DNA from: Notoacmeibacter sp.
GTDB taxonomy: Bacteria; Pseudomonadota; Alphaproteobacteria; Rhizobiales; Rhizobiaceae
Assembly (NCBI GenBank): GCA_019912385.1
Contig: JAIOIW010000030.1
Span: forward strand, 1-64,000
Reading direction: 5' to 3'
DNA length: 64,000 bases
Shown: in pieces, positions 33,895 to 46,100 of the stretch
Layout: each line of letters opens with the position of its first letter
Position numbering within the stretch: the stretch's first letter is position 1
The notes under the pieces: generated by a model
The model's database searches: none
What the model was told of the DNA's origin: nothing
Seen by the model: the letters and a program-made list of their open reading frames with translations, nothing else
Made by a program: the position numbers and the translations under genes

Positions 33895-35054
33895 CCGCGC
33901 GCGATGACGGCACGCCGGGCTTCGGCGTCTATATCCACTGGCCCTTCTGCGCGGCCAAGTGCCCCTATTGCGACTTCAACTCCCACGTCCGCCACCAGGC
34001 GGTGGACCAGCCGCGCTTCGCCGCCGCCTTCGCGCGCGAACTGGCGACCCTGCGCCGGCGCGCCGGACCGCGCGACGTGACCTCGATCTTCATCGGCGGC
34101 GGCACGCCGTCGCTCATGGAGCCGGCGACCGTCGGCGCCATCCTCGAAGCCGTCGCCGCCAACTGGACCCTGCCAGGGGACATCGAGATCACGATGGAGG
34201 CCAACCCGCAAAGCGCCGACGCGGCGCGCTTCCGCGGCTACCGCGATGCCGGCGTCAACCGGCTGTCGCTCGGCGTGCAGGCACTCGACGATGCCGACCT
34301 GAAGATGCTCGGGCGGCTCCACGATGCCGCCGAGGCGCTGGCGGCGATCGAGCTTGCGCGCGCAACTTTCCCGCGCCTGTCCTTCGACATGATCTACGCG
34401 CGCCCCGGCCAGACGCCGGACGCGTGGGAACGGGAACTGGAGCGCGCGATCGGCCATGCCGCCGATCACCTGTCGCTCTATCAGCTCACCATCGAGGAGG
34501 GCACGCCCTTCCATGCCCTGTACAAGGCCGGGAAACTCAGCATCCCGGACCCCGATCTGGGGGCGGACCTTTATGATCTGACGCAGGAGGTCACCGCCGC
34601 TCGCGGGCTTCCCGCCTACGAGATATCCAACCATGCCGCCCCCGGCGCGCAATGCCGCCACAACCTCACCTACTGGCGTTACGGCGACTATGTCGGCGCC
34701 GGCCCCGGCGCCCATGGCCGCTTCGTCGAGGACGGGCGGCGCGTTGTCACCATTGACGAGGCGATGCCAGAGACCTGGGTGAACCGCGTCGAGGCCGAGG
34801 GCCACGGGATCACCGGCGGCGAGGTACTGTCGCGCTCCGAGGAGGCCGACGAATTGCTGCTCATGGGGTTGAGGCTGCGAGAAGGCATCGATCTGCCGCG
34901 CCTGGAGGATCTCGCCGGCAAGCCGCTCGATCCTGCGCGCATCGCCGCGCTCCAGGACGAGGGCCTCGTCGAGACGAACGGTAACGCCCGCCTGCGCGCG
35001 ACGCCGGCCGGCATGGTCGTTCTCGACGCGGTCGTTGCCGACCTCGCGCGCTGA
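33891..35054 (+). CDS. hemW: Heme chaperone HemW (radical SAM family)
   Basis: The 387-residue protein has the radical SAM cluster motif [13 protein letters not shown] (residues about 19-31), [19 protein letters not shown], and the HemW block [20 protein letters not shown]. It delivers heme to respiratory enzymes; many members were called coproporphyrinogen oxidases. Its start ATG overlaps the rdgB stop. It ends the rph operon, and the next gene converges with a 9-base gap. Confidence 0.94.
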   Translation: MTARDDGTPGFGVYIHWPFCAAKCPYCDFNSHVRHQAVDQPRFAAAFARELATLRRRAGPRDVTSIFIGGGTPSLMEPATVGAILEAVAANWTLPGDIEITMEANPQSADAARFRGYRDAGVNRLSLGVQALDDADLKMLGRLHDAAEALAAIELARATFPRLSFDMIYARPGQTPDAWERELERAIGHAADHLSLYQLTIEEGTPFHALYKAGKLSIPDPDLGADLYDLTQEVTAARGLPAYEISNHAAPGAQCRHNLTYWRYGDYVGAGPGAHGRFVEDGRRVVTIDEAMPETWVNRVEAEGHGITGGEVLSRSEEADELLLMGLRLREGIDLPRLEDLAGKPLDPARIAALQDEGLVETNGNARLRATPAGMVVLDAVVADLAR

Positions 35055-35063
35055 TGCCGTCCT

Positions 35064-36260
35064 TTACAGGCCCGGCGCGAACGATGTCGGCGCGGCGCTG
35101 ACGATTACGGCCTTTGCGTCCTGCACCTCGTAAACGGCGAAGCCGCGCTCGTTCGTGCCGTCCGGCCGGAAGCGGAAAATGCCGGTATAGCCGTTGAAGC
35201 CGGAGGGCGATTCGACCATCTCGCGCGTGATCCCGGCCGCGTCGCCCTGGCCGGCAAGTCCGGTCACCAGCGCGACCGCGTCATAGGCAAGCGCGGCGTT
35301 GGCTGACGGTTCCGCGCCGTATTTCGCCTGGTAGCGTGTGACGAAACCGCCGACGCGGCTCTGGTCGATATCGGCGAACCACGCGCCGTTGAGCGCCGGG
35401 TTGGCCAGGTCGGCCGTCGTCCACTGCCCGGAACCCAGCAGCCGCTTGCCCGAGATCTCGACGCCGTTGCGCGTGAAGGCGGCAATGATCGCGCCGGGCG
35501 TGGTGCCGCCGTCGGGAATGAAGATCGCCTGCGCCTCCGCCAGGTGCTCGCCGGCCTGGCGCACCGCCTCATCGACCGCGGTGTCGTTGTAGTCGTAGCG
35601 CACCGCCGCAACAAGGCGGCCGCCCGCAGCTTCCAGCGACTTCCTGGCTTGCGCCTCGGCGAGAATGCCGAATGCGCCGTTGGGCAGGATCGCCACGACG
35701 TCGCGAACGCCTTGCGAAGTCGCGTAAGCCAGCGTGCGGTCGATGATCGCTTCGGGCATGAAGGACTGGAGATAGACACCGGGACGCGCCGCGTTGCGGT
35801 CGGACGAAAACGCGATCATCAGCCGCCCGGACGGCTGCAATATGCCGCTTGCTGCCGTCACATTGCCTGAAAACAGCGGGCCGAGCACGACGCTTGCGCC
35901 CTCCTGCACGGCTTCCGAGGCGACATCGGCCGTCGGGCCTGGCAGTCCCTGGGTATCCTTGATCACCAGTTCCACCTTGCCGGCGCCGAAATCCTCCATC
36001 GCCATCGCGGCCGCGTTGCGGAAATCCGTCGCGATCTTCGCACCGTTGCCCGGCGCCGTCCCGGGCAGCAGCATGGCGACGCGGACCGGGCCGGAGCCGA
36101 TCACCTCGCCCTTGGCCGCCGGCAGGATTGCCGGTATCGGGTCGACGGCGGGCGTCGAAGAGCCCGGAAGGCCGAGATCGACGCTCTGGCATCCGGCGAG
36201 GCCAAGCATTGCCGCCAGCAGGCCATGCCGGGCCGCCCGAAAGAACCCCGTCGTCATCAT
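35064..36260 (-). CDS. Penicillin-binding protein activator LpoA-like lipoprotein
   Basis: The 398-residue protein begins MMTTGFF and has a lipoprotein signal ending in LGLAGC. The rest is a periplasmic binding-protein fold of the amino-acid receptor type: VAMLLPGTAPGNGAKIATD, VVLGPLFSGNVTAASGIL, IIDRTLAYATSQGVRDVVAI. This is the alphaproteobacterial LpoA/YraM-like family, thought to stimulate peptidoglycan synthases from the outer membrane. The start is the ATG complementary to 36258-36260 behind GGGGG. It is divergent from rsmI, the usual genomic neighbour. Confidence 0.85.
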   Translation of the reverse strand: MMTTGFFRAARHGLLAAMLGLAGCQSVDLGLPGSSTPAVDPIPAILPAAKGEVIGSGPVRVAMLLPGTAPGNGAKIATDFRNAAAMAMEDFGAGKVELVIKDTQGLPGPTADVASEAVQEGASVVLGPLFSGNVTAASGILQPSGRLMIAFSSDRNAARPGVYLQSFMPEAIIDRTLAYATSQGVRDVVAILPNGAFGILAEAQARKSLEAAGGRLVAAVRYDYNDTAVDEAVRQAGEHLAEAQAIFIPDGGTTPGAIIAAFTRNGVEISGKRLLGSGQWTTADLANPALNGAWFADIDQSRVGGFVTRYQAKYGAEPSANAALAYDAVALVTGLAGQGDAAGITREMVESPSGFNGYTGIFRFRPDGTNERGFAVYEVQDAKAVIVSAAPTSFAPGL

Positions 36261-36483
36261 TTCACGCCCCCGCTGGAATGCGCTGCCGCCTGGATCGCCG
36301 ATCATCGGACTGTCTGCCTCCGGTCGCAAGACGGCCAAAAAAGGGCCATCGACCCGCGCCGTCAAGGCGCGTGACGGGGAAATCGACGCCTCGGCCATGG
36401 TTTTCCTTGCAAATATCGGTCATTTGCCCTGCCATGGCCTGCCGCCGGCAGATCACGAACTTTCCTTGCGCGGGAGCGTATCG

Positions 36484-37392
36484 ATGTCCAACACCCCTGA
36501 AAATGCGCCGCGCGGTTACCAGATCGGGCAGGCCTGGCTGCCCGCGCCGCCGCCAGATCCCGCGCTCTATCTCGTCGCCACGCCGATCGGCAATCTTGCG
36601 GACGTCACGATCCGCGCGCTGCAGGTCCTCGCCGGTGCCGACATCGTCGCCTGCGAGGATACCCGCGTGACACGCGTGCTCCTCGACCGCTACGCGATCA
36701 GGGCGAAAACCACCGCCTATCACGAGCACAACGCCACGAGTGCCGGACCCCGGCTGATCCGCGCCCTTGAAGCGGGGAAAAGCGTCGCTCTGGTGTCCGA
36801 CGCCGGCACGCCGCTGGTCTCCGACCCCGGCTTCCGGCTGGTCGAACAGGCGCTCGCCGCCGGCATCCGCGTCGTGCCGGTGCCCGGACCGTCCGCGGCG
36901 CTTGCCGCGCTGACCGCATCGGGCCTGCCGTCCGACGCCTTTTTCTTTGCCGGCTTCCTGCCCGTCAAGGCTGGCGCGCGGCACAGCCGGCTCGAGGCGC
37001 TTTCCGCGATACCCGCGACGCTGGTCTTCTACGAATCGCCTCGCCGCCTCGCCGATGCCCTTGCCGCCATGGCCGATGTGCTGGGAGCCGACCGTGCCGC
37101 GACCGTCGGCCGCGAACTCACCAAGGCGTTCGAGGAGTTCAGGCGGGCGACGCTCGGCGAACTGGCCGCGCACTACGCCAAGGCTGGTGCGCCGAAAGGT
37201 GAGGTCGTCATCTGCGTTGCGCCGCCCGGCGAAACGGCGGCTCCGCAAGCCGGCGATGTCGATGCGCTGCTGCGCGAGCTCGGCGCCGAAATGCCGGCGT
37301 CGAAGGCGGCGGCGGAAGCCGCGCGCATGACCGGACTTGCCAAGCAGGACCTGTTCCGGCGCCTCGTCGAGCTGAAGGCCGCCGATGGCTGA
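36484..37392 (+). CDS. rsmI: 16S rRNA (cytidine1402-2'-O)-methyltransferase
   Basis: The 302-residue enzyme methylates C1402 in the ribosomal P site. It has [19 protein letters not shown] at residues 28-46, [34 protein letters not shown] and [18 protein letters not shown], all hallmarks. ATG 36484 is supported by GGGAG upstream. The 3' end overlaps yraN by 8 bases. The rsmI-yraN pair next to an lpoA-type gene is a common arrangement. Confidence 0.96.
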   Translation: MSNTPENAPRGYQIGQAWLPAPPPDPALYLVATPIGNLADVTIRALQVLAGADIVACEDTRVTRVLLDRYAIRAKTTAYHEHNATSAGPRLIRALEAGKSVALVSDAGTPLVSDPGFRLVEQALAAGIRVVPVPGPSAALAALTASGLPSDAFFFAGFLPVKAGARHSRLEALSAIPATLVFYESPRRLADALAAMADVLGADRAATVGRELTKAFEEFRRATLGELAAHYAKAGAPKGEVVICVAPPGETAAPQAGDVDALLRELGAEMPASKAAAEAARMTGLAKQDLFRRLVELKAADG

Positions 37393-37768
37393 GGAGGGCG
37401 CAAGAAGCAGCCGCCACCGGGCGCTGGCCCGCGGCCATCGCGGCGAGCGCCTGGCCGCCGTCGCGCTGATGCTCAAGGGCTACCGCATCGTCGCGCGCCG
37501 CTACCGCACCAAGCTCGGCGAGATCGACCTGATCGCGCGCCGTGGCACCATCATCGCCATCGTCGAAGTCAAGGCGAGGCCGTCCCTGCGCGAGGCGGTG
37601 GAGGCGGTCACCGCGACGTCCGAGCGGCGCATCGAGGGCGCTGCGGACCTTTGGCTCGCGCGCCAGCGCGACGCCCATCGCCTGTCGCTGCGTTTCGACA
37701 TCGTCGCCGTGCTGCCCCGCCGCTGGCCGGTGCATGTCGAAAACGCCTGGCAGGGGCGGGGGATGTAA
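37385..37768 (+). CDS. YraN-family (UPF0102) nuclease-like protein
   Basis: The 127-residue protein has a restriction-endonuclease-like core: [20 protein letters not shown], then [21 protein letters not shown], giving the E...D...E-x-K metal site. The family is of uncertain function, possibly a DNA repair or processing nuclease. It overlaps rsmI and is the last gene of the pair. Confidence 0.92.
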   Translation: MAEEGARSSRHRALARGHRGERLAAVALMLKGYRIVARRYRTKLGEIDLIARRGTIIAIVEVKARPSLREAVEAVTATSERRIEGAADLWLARQRDAHRLSLRFDIVAVLPRRWPVHVENAWQGRGM

Positions 37769-37814
37769 AGGCGAGGGCCATCCTCCACCCCCACGAGGGG
37801 GAAGCTGGAATGCA

Positions 37815-37850
37815 GCGCCTATCTCCCCCGCAAAGGAGGAGATAGGGCGC
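37815..37850. repeat. Palindromic intergenic repeat (rhizobial type)
   Basis: CCTATCTCC (37818-37826) and GGAGATAGG (37838-37846) form a stem, extended on both sides by GCG/CGC with a one-base bulge. Short palindromes with the core CTCCCCC are frequent between genes in Phyllobacteriaceae, as I recall. Here it follows yraN and may stabilise transcript ends. Confidence 0.5.
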
Positions 37851-37982
37851 GCGGCATCGGCCCTTTCGCAAATCGCCGGCGTTTGAGACTGGCCGAACCG
37901 CCCCTGCCATTCGTTATCCTCGGGAGCGGTTCATGGCGTCAGCTTCGCGATGGCGCAGTGGTTTTTGGATCGGGGGCGGTGC

Positions 37983-38278
37983 CCCTTACCGCCTTTTCAC
38001 CACCATCTGCAGGCCGCCCTGCGGCTGCGTGGTCTGGGGCGCTGCACCGGCCAGGGCTCGGGCGCGCCGGGCGCCATGTCGAAGCGGTTAGCGGCTCATC
38101 AGCACGCCGGGCGCGACGACGGCCTCCGGCATGGCAAACGCGGCGCTGATGCAGATGCGCGGGGCGATGCCGAACGGCAGGTACTGGTAGCGGTCGGTGG
38201 CGTCGCGGTTTTCCGGCCAGAAGCGCGCAGGCGTGAACGCCTCCAGATCCTTCCAGATCGCGCCCTCTGCCGGCGGGC
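37983..38278 (-). pseudogene. Cytochrome P450 3' fragment
   Basis: About 265 bases closely match the 3' end of the intact P450 gene at 39094 (for example the shared runs around 38170-38200 and 39258-39290). In the P450 frame it reads FTPARFWPENRDATDRYQYL and FGIAPRICISAAFAM, close to the heme-binding end of the intact copy, but the conserved glycine is lost and one extra T near 38088 breaks the frame. No start or N-terminus is present. It is a degraded duplicate or paralogue tail that abuts the secreted hydrolase gene. Confidence 0.85.
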
Positions 38279-38893
38279 TCAGTTGCTCTTGATGAATCGG
38301 ATGATCGCGCCGATCGGCTTGTCATCCATGCGATAGAATCCGTGGCCTCCGGACGGACCGCAAGCATCGCCCTTTTCCTGGCCGCCCTCGATTCGGATCA
38401 TCGCCAGCCTTGTCTTTCCTTTCGACCAGCCGACAAACCGTCTGGCCAATCTGGGGGGTGTCTTCTTGCACTTGTCGGTGGCGCTATGAACAATCAGCGT
38501 CTTCGGCAGCTTCTGAGGATCGCCGATTTTGGTCAGAATACGAGTGTAGTTTCCGGCAACAAACACTGCTCCCTTGAGGGGGGTATCCGCCGCGATCACG
38601 TCGGCGAGTTGGTTTGTCCCTTTGCTCATGGCGACGATGAAGACGGCGTTGCTGGCCGACCTTCGCCTGGCAAGTTGGATGGCACCTCGCGCTGAGGTCG
38701 TGACTTCGGTCTTCAGGCCCTCGGCCGCAAAAGCATTCCGGTTTCGAACAAGGAAGTCACTCGTCGAATTGCCCCCGCTGCCCGGGAGGAGAATGACGTA
38801 GGGCTCTTTGGCGTGAAGCGTTGCAGGGAATGCGAAATGCAGAACGAAAACAGCAAGCAGCAGACAAACTGAACCGAAAAGCGAACGTGTCAT
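38279..38893 (-). CDS. Secreted alpha/beta-hydrolase-like protein
   Basis: The 204-residue protein starts at the ATG complementary to 38891-38893 and has a signal peptide (LLLAVFVLHFAFPATLHAKE, residues 10-29). The mature part begins YVILLPGSGGNSTSDF (a loop near the oxyanion hole) and has LIVHSATDKCKK and SGGHGFYRM, the latter offering a likely catalytic His, consistent with a small esterase-like fold. The function is unknown. It lies between two copies of P450 sequence, and its lower GC than the neighbours suggests recent arrival. Confidence 0.65.
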   Translation of the reverse strand: MTRSLFGSVCLLLAVFVLHFAFPATLHAKEPYVILLPGSGGNSTSDFLVRNRNAFAAEGLKTEVTTSARGAIQLARRRSASNAVFIVAMSKGTNQLADVIAADTPLKGAVFVAGNYTRILTKIGDPQKLPKTLIVHSATDKCKKTPPRLARRFVGWSKGKTRLAMIRIEGGQEKGDACGPSGGHGFYRMDDKPIGAIIRFIKSN

Positions 38894-39093
38894 AAACCCA
38901 GCCGATTTTTTGTTCTTATGGCACCGCAAGGCACTGGAAAAAAGTAGCCTCAACAGCTGACCGTCGTCAAATTGCCGCACCATGGGCCAATTGGAATACT
39001 GCCATTGCGAGAAGCGGCCTCCTGCCGGATGACGCAAACCGGCATTCCGGCCGTTGCGGCGCCGTCTCCTGCTCCTCGCCGGATCGAAAGCCC

Positions 39094-40467
39094 CTACCGC
39101 CTTTTCACAACCATCTGAAGGCCGCCCTGCGGTTGCGTGGTCAGGCGCTGCACAGGCCAGGGCTCGGGCGCGCCCGGCGCCATGTCGAAGCGGTAGCGGC
39201 TCATCAGCACGCCAAGCGCGATGACGGCCTCCTGCATGGCAAACGCGGCGCCAATGCAGATGCGCGGGCCGACGCCGAACGGCAGGTACTGGTAGCGGTC
39301 GATGGCCTCGCGGTTTTCCGGCCAGAAGCGCTCGGGCATGAAGGCGTCGGGCTTTTCCCAATAGGCACGGTGGCGGTGCAGCGTCCACGGCATGACGAGA
39401 ACCTGCGTGCCCGCCGCGATGTCGAGGTCTCCCCAGCGTTCGGCTGCAATCGCCTCGCGGTTGATCGAGGGCGCGGGCGGATAGAGGCGCATCGCCTCCT
39501 CGAAGGCCGCCCGCGTATAGGGCATCGCATCGAGCCATCGATAGGGGTCTGAGACGGTCGCGGTGACCCGGTCCGCTTCCTGTTCCACGCGGGTGCGCTC
39601 GTCCGGCGCCTGGGAAAGCAGGTACAGCGTCCAGCCAAGCGCGCGCGCCGTCGTCTCGTGGCCGGCACCGATGAAGGTGATGATATTGTCCTCGACCTCG
39701 TCGCGCGTCAGCCCGCCGGGCTTCTCCGCTTGCAGCAGCAGGGTGAGGAAGTCCTCAGGCACGTCGTCGCCGCGTTCAAGCCTTGCTCGCCGCATCTCCA
39801 TGGTTTCGCGCACGATTCCCCGGAAGAAGGCGAGCGCCGAGCGGCCGCGGATGCGGGTGATGCGCGGCAGCCAGTCGGGCGCGGCCAGAAGGTCGAGCGG
39901 GTCGACGCGCCCCATCGTCTGGAGCAGGCGCTCCACGCGGTCGCCGAAGCGGTCCGGATCGCCGGCGATCTCGTTGGTAAACAGTGTTTCCGCCAGGATC
40001 GCATAGGTCAGTTGAGTCATGTCGTAGGAGAGGTCGAAGGGAGCGTCCCGCGTTTCGTATCTTCCCGCGAATTCTTTCGCGCGGGCGAGCATCGGTTTGG
40101 CGAAACCGGCGATGTGGCGCGGCGTGAACACCGGCGCCATCGCCTTGCGCGAGCGCCGCCACACTTCGCCTTCCGCGGTCAGCAACCCGTCGCGCAGGAT
40201 CGGGCGCAGGATCTTCTGGCGCACCCGCGCCATCTTGTAGTTCTTGACGTTGTCGACGAGGACGTGGCGCACCAGCGCCGGATCGTTGGCGATCAGCAGC
40301 GGCCCGCCGACGCCTGTGCGGATATGAATCCACGGCTGGTTATAGGAAGGCTCGCCCCACAATTCGAGCGGATTGCGATAGACGATCCGCACCATTTGCA
40401 GGAAGGATGGCGGTGCCGTGCGCGGCTTCGGCGCGGGCGGAACGAAGGGTTGCGTGCGGGTGTCCAT
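39094..40467 (-). CDS. Cytochrome P450
   Basis: The 457-residue monooxygenase shows the I-helix ITFIGAGHETTARALGW (oxygen-activating Thr), the ExxR in AFEEAMRLYPPAP, and the heme loop LPFGVGPRICIGAAFAMQE with the Cys ligand near residue 404. It resembles soluble bacterial P450s of the CYP102/fatty-acid-like or general class; the redox partner is not encoded nearby. It is monocistronic, between the secreted hydrolase and gyrB. Confidence 0.95.
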   Translation of the reverse strand: MDTRTQPFVPPAPKPRTAPPSFLQMVRIVYRNPLELWGEPSYNQPWIHIRTGVGGPLLIANDPALVRHVLVDNVKNYKMARVRQKILRPILRDGLLTAEGEVWRRSRKAMAPVFTPRHIAGFAKPMLARAKEFAGRYETRDAPFDLSYDMTQLTYAILAETLFTNEIAGDPDRFGDRVERLLQTMGRVDPLDLLAAPDWLPRITRIRGRSALAFFRGIVRETMEMRRARLERGDDVPEDFLTLLLQAEKPGGLTRDEVEDNIITFIGAGHETTARALGWTLYLLSQAPDERTRVEQEADRVTATVSDPYRWLDAMPYTRAAFEEAMRLYPPAPSINREAIAAERWGDLDIAAGTQVLVMPWTLHRHRAYWEKPDAFMPERFWPENREAIDRYQYLPFGVGPRICIGAAFAMQEAVIALGVLMSRYRFDMAPGAPEPWPVQRLTTQPQGGLQMVVKRR

Positions 40468-40473
40468 AATTAA

Positions 40474-43161
<2,688 letters not shown>

Positions 43162-43162
43162 C

Positions 43163-43377
43163 ACCTGCCGCACGCTGGAAAAGTCCGGCATCCCGCGCGC
43201 CACCTTCGGTCGCTGGTATGATTGCTTCCTGACCGGCAGCGTCGATGCGCTGGAAGACGGTCAGCCACAGCCGAAACGGGTCTGGAACCGCATTCCGACG
43301 ATATCCGTCAGCAGATCATCGATCTCGCCCTTGAGGAAGCGGAACTGTCGCCGCGGGAACTGGCAGTTGCACGGTCA
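43163..43377 (+). pseudogene. IS3-family-like transposase remnant
   Basis: Two bases after the gyrB stop the sequence reads TCRTLEKSGIPRATFGRWYD, then VDALEDGQPQPKRVWNRIP, and after a frameshift near 43296, DDIRQQIIDLALEEAELSPR and ELAV. These are characteristic N-terminal segments of IS3-type transposases (HTH plus linker). No start, no DDE part and no inverted repeats are seen. It is an old IS insertion or a recombination relic. Confidence 0.75.
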
Positions 43378-43659
43378 CCCGTGGCAACGCGACCGCCGCG
43401 GCCGCGGTGGTGATCGTGGACCGGAAAGAGCCGGGGGATCACGAATGCGCCCGCGGGGTGAGGGAATGCGCGGGCGGAGCATGAGCCGGGCATGCGAGAA
43501 TGAACTTCGCTGTGAATGCCTGCGACCGCTTTGCAGACATTGGAATCATTGTCCCGAATATCGTTGTATTCTAATAAAGCACCGCGTTCGTAATCATGTT
43601 TACTTCTTCTGCAAACATGTAATTTATTATTAATGTCATTACATTAAGCTTGATGCTCG
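43378..43659. promoter_or_regulatory. AT-rich leader of the EAL gene with a CATGTTT palindrome
   Basis: The first half is GC-rich with no gene I can support. From about 43540 the composition turns strongly AT-rich. CATGTTT (43595-43601) and AAACATG (43613-43619) form an exact 7-11-7 dyad 40 bases before the EAL gene, a good operator candidate. The AT-rich stretch likely holds the promoter and may be targeted by silencing proteins. Confidence 0.5.
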
Positions 43660-45744
43660 GTGGATTATGCAAGAGTGAACAACGTGCCATACAATCGCTG
43701 GCGGAAAAGCAGTCTGCTCGGTCGATCAAACACTGCTTTCCGCCGCATACCGGTGCTTATCGCGGTCGGTTATGCGATCGTGAGCATGGTCTGGATCGCA
43801 TACAGCGACAGGATGCTCTCGGTTGTCGCCGGCGAATATAGCCGTTACCTGGAACTCCAGACTTACAAGGGATGGCTGTTCGTCGCTGCCTCGGCCCTTC
43901 TGATCTTCTTCGTCCTGAGAGGCGCCTGGAATGACATCTTCGCGGCCTATGAGAGATCCGTGGAAAGCGAGCGCCGACTCCAACTGGCCCTGACCAGCGC
44001 AAGCGGCGGAATCTGGGAACTCGACCTGACGGAAAACGGGTACTCGGTCGATTTCATCTCGGACGACCTCGTTCGCCGGTTAGGCCTGCCCAGCGGCGAT
44101 CGCCTTACCATCAGGGATCTTGGGGAAAGGTGCCATCCGGACGACGTCGAGGAGGCCAGCCGCAAATTGGCCGAGGCAATAAAGTCGGAAGGCCGACAGC
44201 CCTATGAGGGTCGGAATCGTCTGTGTTGTCACGATGGCAGCTACAGGTGGTTCTATTCCCGCGGGAATGTGGTCGCGTCACCGGTGGGGGAGCCGCAGCG
44301 CATGATCGGCGTCACCCTGGACATCGACGATCTGGTCTCCGCCGAGGAAACGGTCGGGCACTTGCTTCGCTACGATCCCGTGACCGGCCTTTCAAGGCAG
44401 CGCAAGTTCCTGTCGGACGTCGATGCCGCGCTGGCCTCGACGTCTCCTGGACAGGTGGTCGCGGTCGTGCAGGTCAGGCCATTGGATCTCAATCGCCTCG
44501 TGGGCGATATCGAGACGCTGGAAGACGCGGTGCTTATCCGCGCAATCGGGGATCGACTGCATCGCTTGTCCGGGGTGATTGTATCGCGCCTGTCGTCGGA
44601 CGTATTCGCGCTGGCAACGGCTGCGCCAGCGACTCCCGCGGCTGCGCAACACGTTATACGGGATGCGCTGACGACGTTCCTGGAACCGCTTCCCACGCCG
44701 GACGGCTCCGTGAAGCTTCGTGTCCAGGCCGGAGGGGCGGTCGGGTCCGCGGGCGGCGAAACGGCGATCGGACTATTGCGTAACAGTGGCCACGCGCTCG
44801 AAATCGCCGAGCGGACGACGGAGGCCGCCGCCCGCTGGTTCAATGAGCAGCTTGGCGACGAGTTCAAGGCGCGCAACGACATGGTGAAGGGCCTGCAAAG
44901 CGCCGTCTCCAACCAGGAGATCGAATGCCACTATCAGCCGCTCGTCGATCTGAGGACCGGGAAGACGGCCGGCTACGAGGCCCTGGCCCGCTGGCGCAGG
45001 ACGGGAGACAGGCTGGTGCCGCCGGACGAGTTCATCCCGCTCGCCGAGGAACTCGGGACCATCGGCGAAATCGGCGAGGAAGTACTGCGGCAGGCTTGCC
45101 GGACGGCGGTCTCATGGCCCGCGCCGTATCCGTTCGTCGCAGTGAACGTTTCACCGCTGCAACTTGAAGATCCCTTGTTTCCCGTCGTCGTGGCCCGCGT
45201 GCTCTCGGAAACCGGTCTGTCGCCGCATCGGCTCGAACTTGAAATCACGGAAAACGCGATCCCGAAGGATTCCGAGGTCGCGATGTGGCGCCTACAAGCG
45301 CTGCGCGACCTTGGCGTGAGCGTGGCGATAGACGATTTCGGGACCGGTTATTCCTCGCTCGCGCTTCTGAGCAAGATGCCGTTTACAAGGCTCAAGATCG
45401 ACAAGTCCTTCGTTGCCGGCAACGGCAATTACCACGAAAACATCATCATCGTCGATACGATCATCGATCTAGCCAAGAATCTCGGCCTGTCGATAACGGG
45501 CGAGGGCGTCGAGACGACGGAGCAGGCGCACCTGCTGGGAGAAAGGGGCGTGGACTTGGCCCAAGGTTACCATTTCAGCAAGCCTGTCGCCGCCTCGCGC
45601 GCCGCCGCGCTCGTATCCCAGACATGGCATTCAGGGTCCGGCGATTGCGCCGCAACAGGTCCTTCCCGTATTGCCCGCGATAACCGGACTTCAGGAGGCG
45701 CAACTCGAAGGGACTATTCGCGACTTCGATCGCAAGGTCGTTGA
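43660..45744 (+). CDS. Membrane PAS / degenerate GGDEF / EAL cyclic-di-GMP protein
   Basis: The product has about 694 residues from GTG 43660 (GTG 43675 is also possible). Two hydrophobic helices (residues 30-50 and 70-90) are followed by a PAS domain (about 100-235) with WELDLTENGYSVDFISDD and GVTLDIDDL. The GGDEF region has SRLSSDVFAL where GGDEF should be, so cyclase activity is unlikely. The EAL domain (about 425-670) retains YEALARWRR, EITENAI, IDDFGTGYSS and KIDKSFV, so c-di-GMP phosphodiesterase activity is plausible. The last 40 residues look random, and a frameshift near 45640 may have altered the tail. Confidence 0.88.
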   Translation: MDYARVNNVPYNRWRKSSLLGRSNTAFRRIPVLIAVGYAIVSMVWIAYSDRMLSVVAGEYSRYLELQTYKGWLFVAASALLIFFVLRGAWNDIFAAYERSVESERRLQLALTSASGGIWELDLTENGYSVDFISDDLVRRLGLPSGDRLTIRDLGERCHPDDVEEASRKLAEAIKSEGRQPYEGRNRLCCHDGSYRWFYSRGNVVASPVGEPQRMIGVTLDIDDLVSAEETVGHLLRYDPVTGLSRQRKFLSDVDAALASTSPGQVVAVVQVRPLDLNRLVGDIETLEDAVLIRAIGDRLHRLSGVIVSRLSSDVFALATAAPATPAAAQHVIRDALTTFLEPLPTPDGSVKLRVQAGGAVGSAGGETAIGLLRNSGHALEIAERTTEAAARWFNEQLGDEFKARNDMVKGLQSAVSNQEIECHYQPLVDLRTGKTAGYEALARWRRTGDRLVPPDEFIPLAEELGTIGEIGEEVLRQACRTAVSWPAPYPFVAVNVSPLQLEDPLFPVVVARVLSETGLSPHRLELEITENAIPKDSEVAMWRLQALRDLGVSVAIDDFGTGYSSLALLSKMPFTRLKIDKSFVAGNGNYHENIIIVDTIIDLAKNLGLSITGEGVETTEQAHLLGERGVDLAQGYHFSKPVAASRAAALVSQTWHSGSGDCAATGPSRIARDNRTSGGATRRDYSRLRSQGR

Positions 45745-46090
45745 AGCCGGGAATGTGGCCGCTAAGGGCAAGCTGCAGGCCATCGATCGGCATATGCCCG
45801 GCGTTTATCTCCTGCCCCTGAACATGAGGGAGAACGCCATCATGAACATGAAGCGTGTCCGGCTACCGGAAGAGAAACTCGTCGCCTCGTCACTGTTCAC
45901 CACAGGTAAAGACGCAATAGTTCGTCTGCTTACGCAGAAGAACGCGCGCCGTCGTCTATCTCGATCAGGTCGAAGCTTTGGAGACCGCGCTCTCTACCCT
46001 GAATGATGATCTCGATGGCACGATCGATCTTCTTCGCCGCAGCGGCGCACTCCAATCGGCGAGATCGATTTTGCATGACGAAGCATAAAA
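45745..46090 (+). pseudogene. Possible frameshifted small gene after the EAL gene
   Basis: Two rightward frames look like coding fragments: from about 45640 to 45940 (QEAQLEGTIRDFDRKVVEAG, then RLPEEKLVASSLFTTGKDAI), and in another frame 45949-46087 (VVYLDQVEALETALSTLNDD, then LRRSGALQSARSIL). A single frameshift near 45945 would join them. No family is recognised, and neither fragment has a clear start, so this is a tentative reading of a decayed gene. The remaining bases hold nothing else I can support. Confidence 0.35.
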
Positions 46091-46100
46091 ACGGAAAGAG

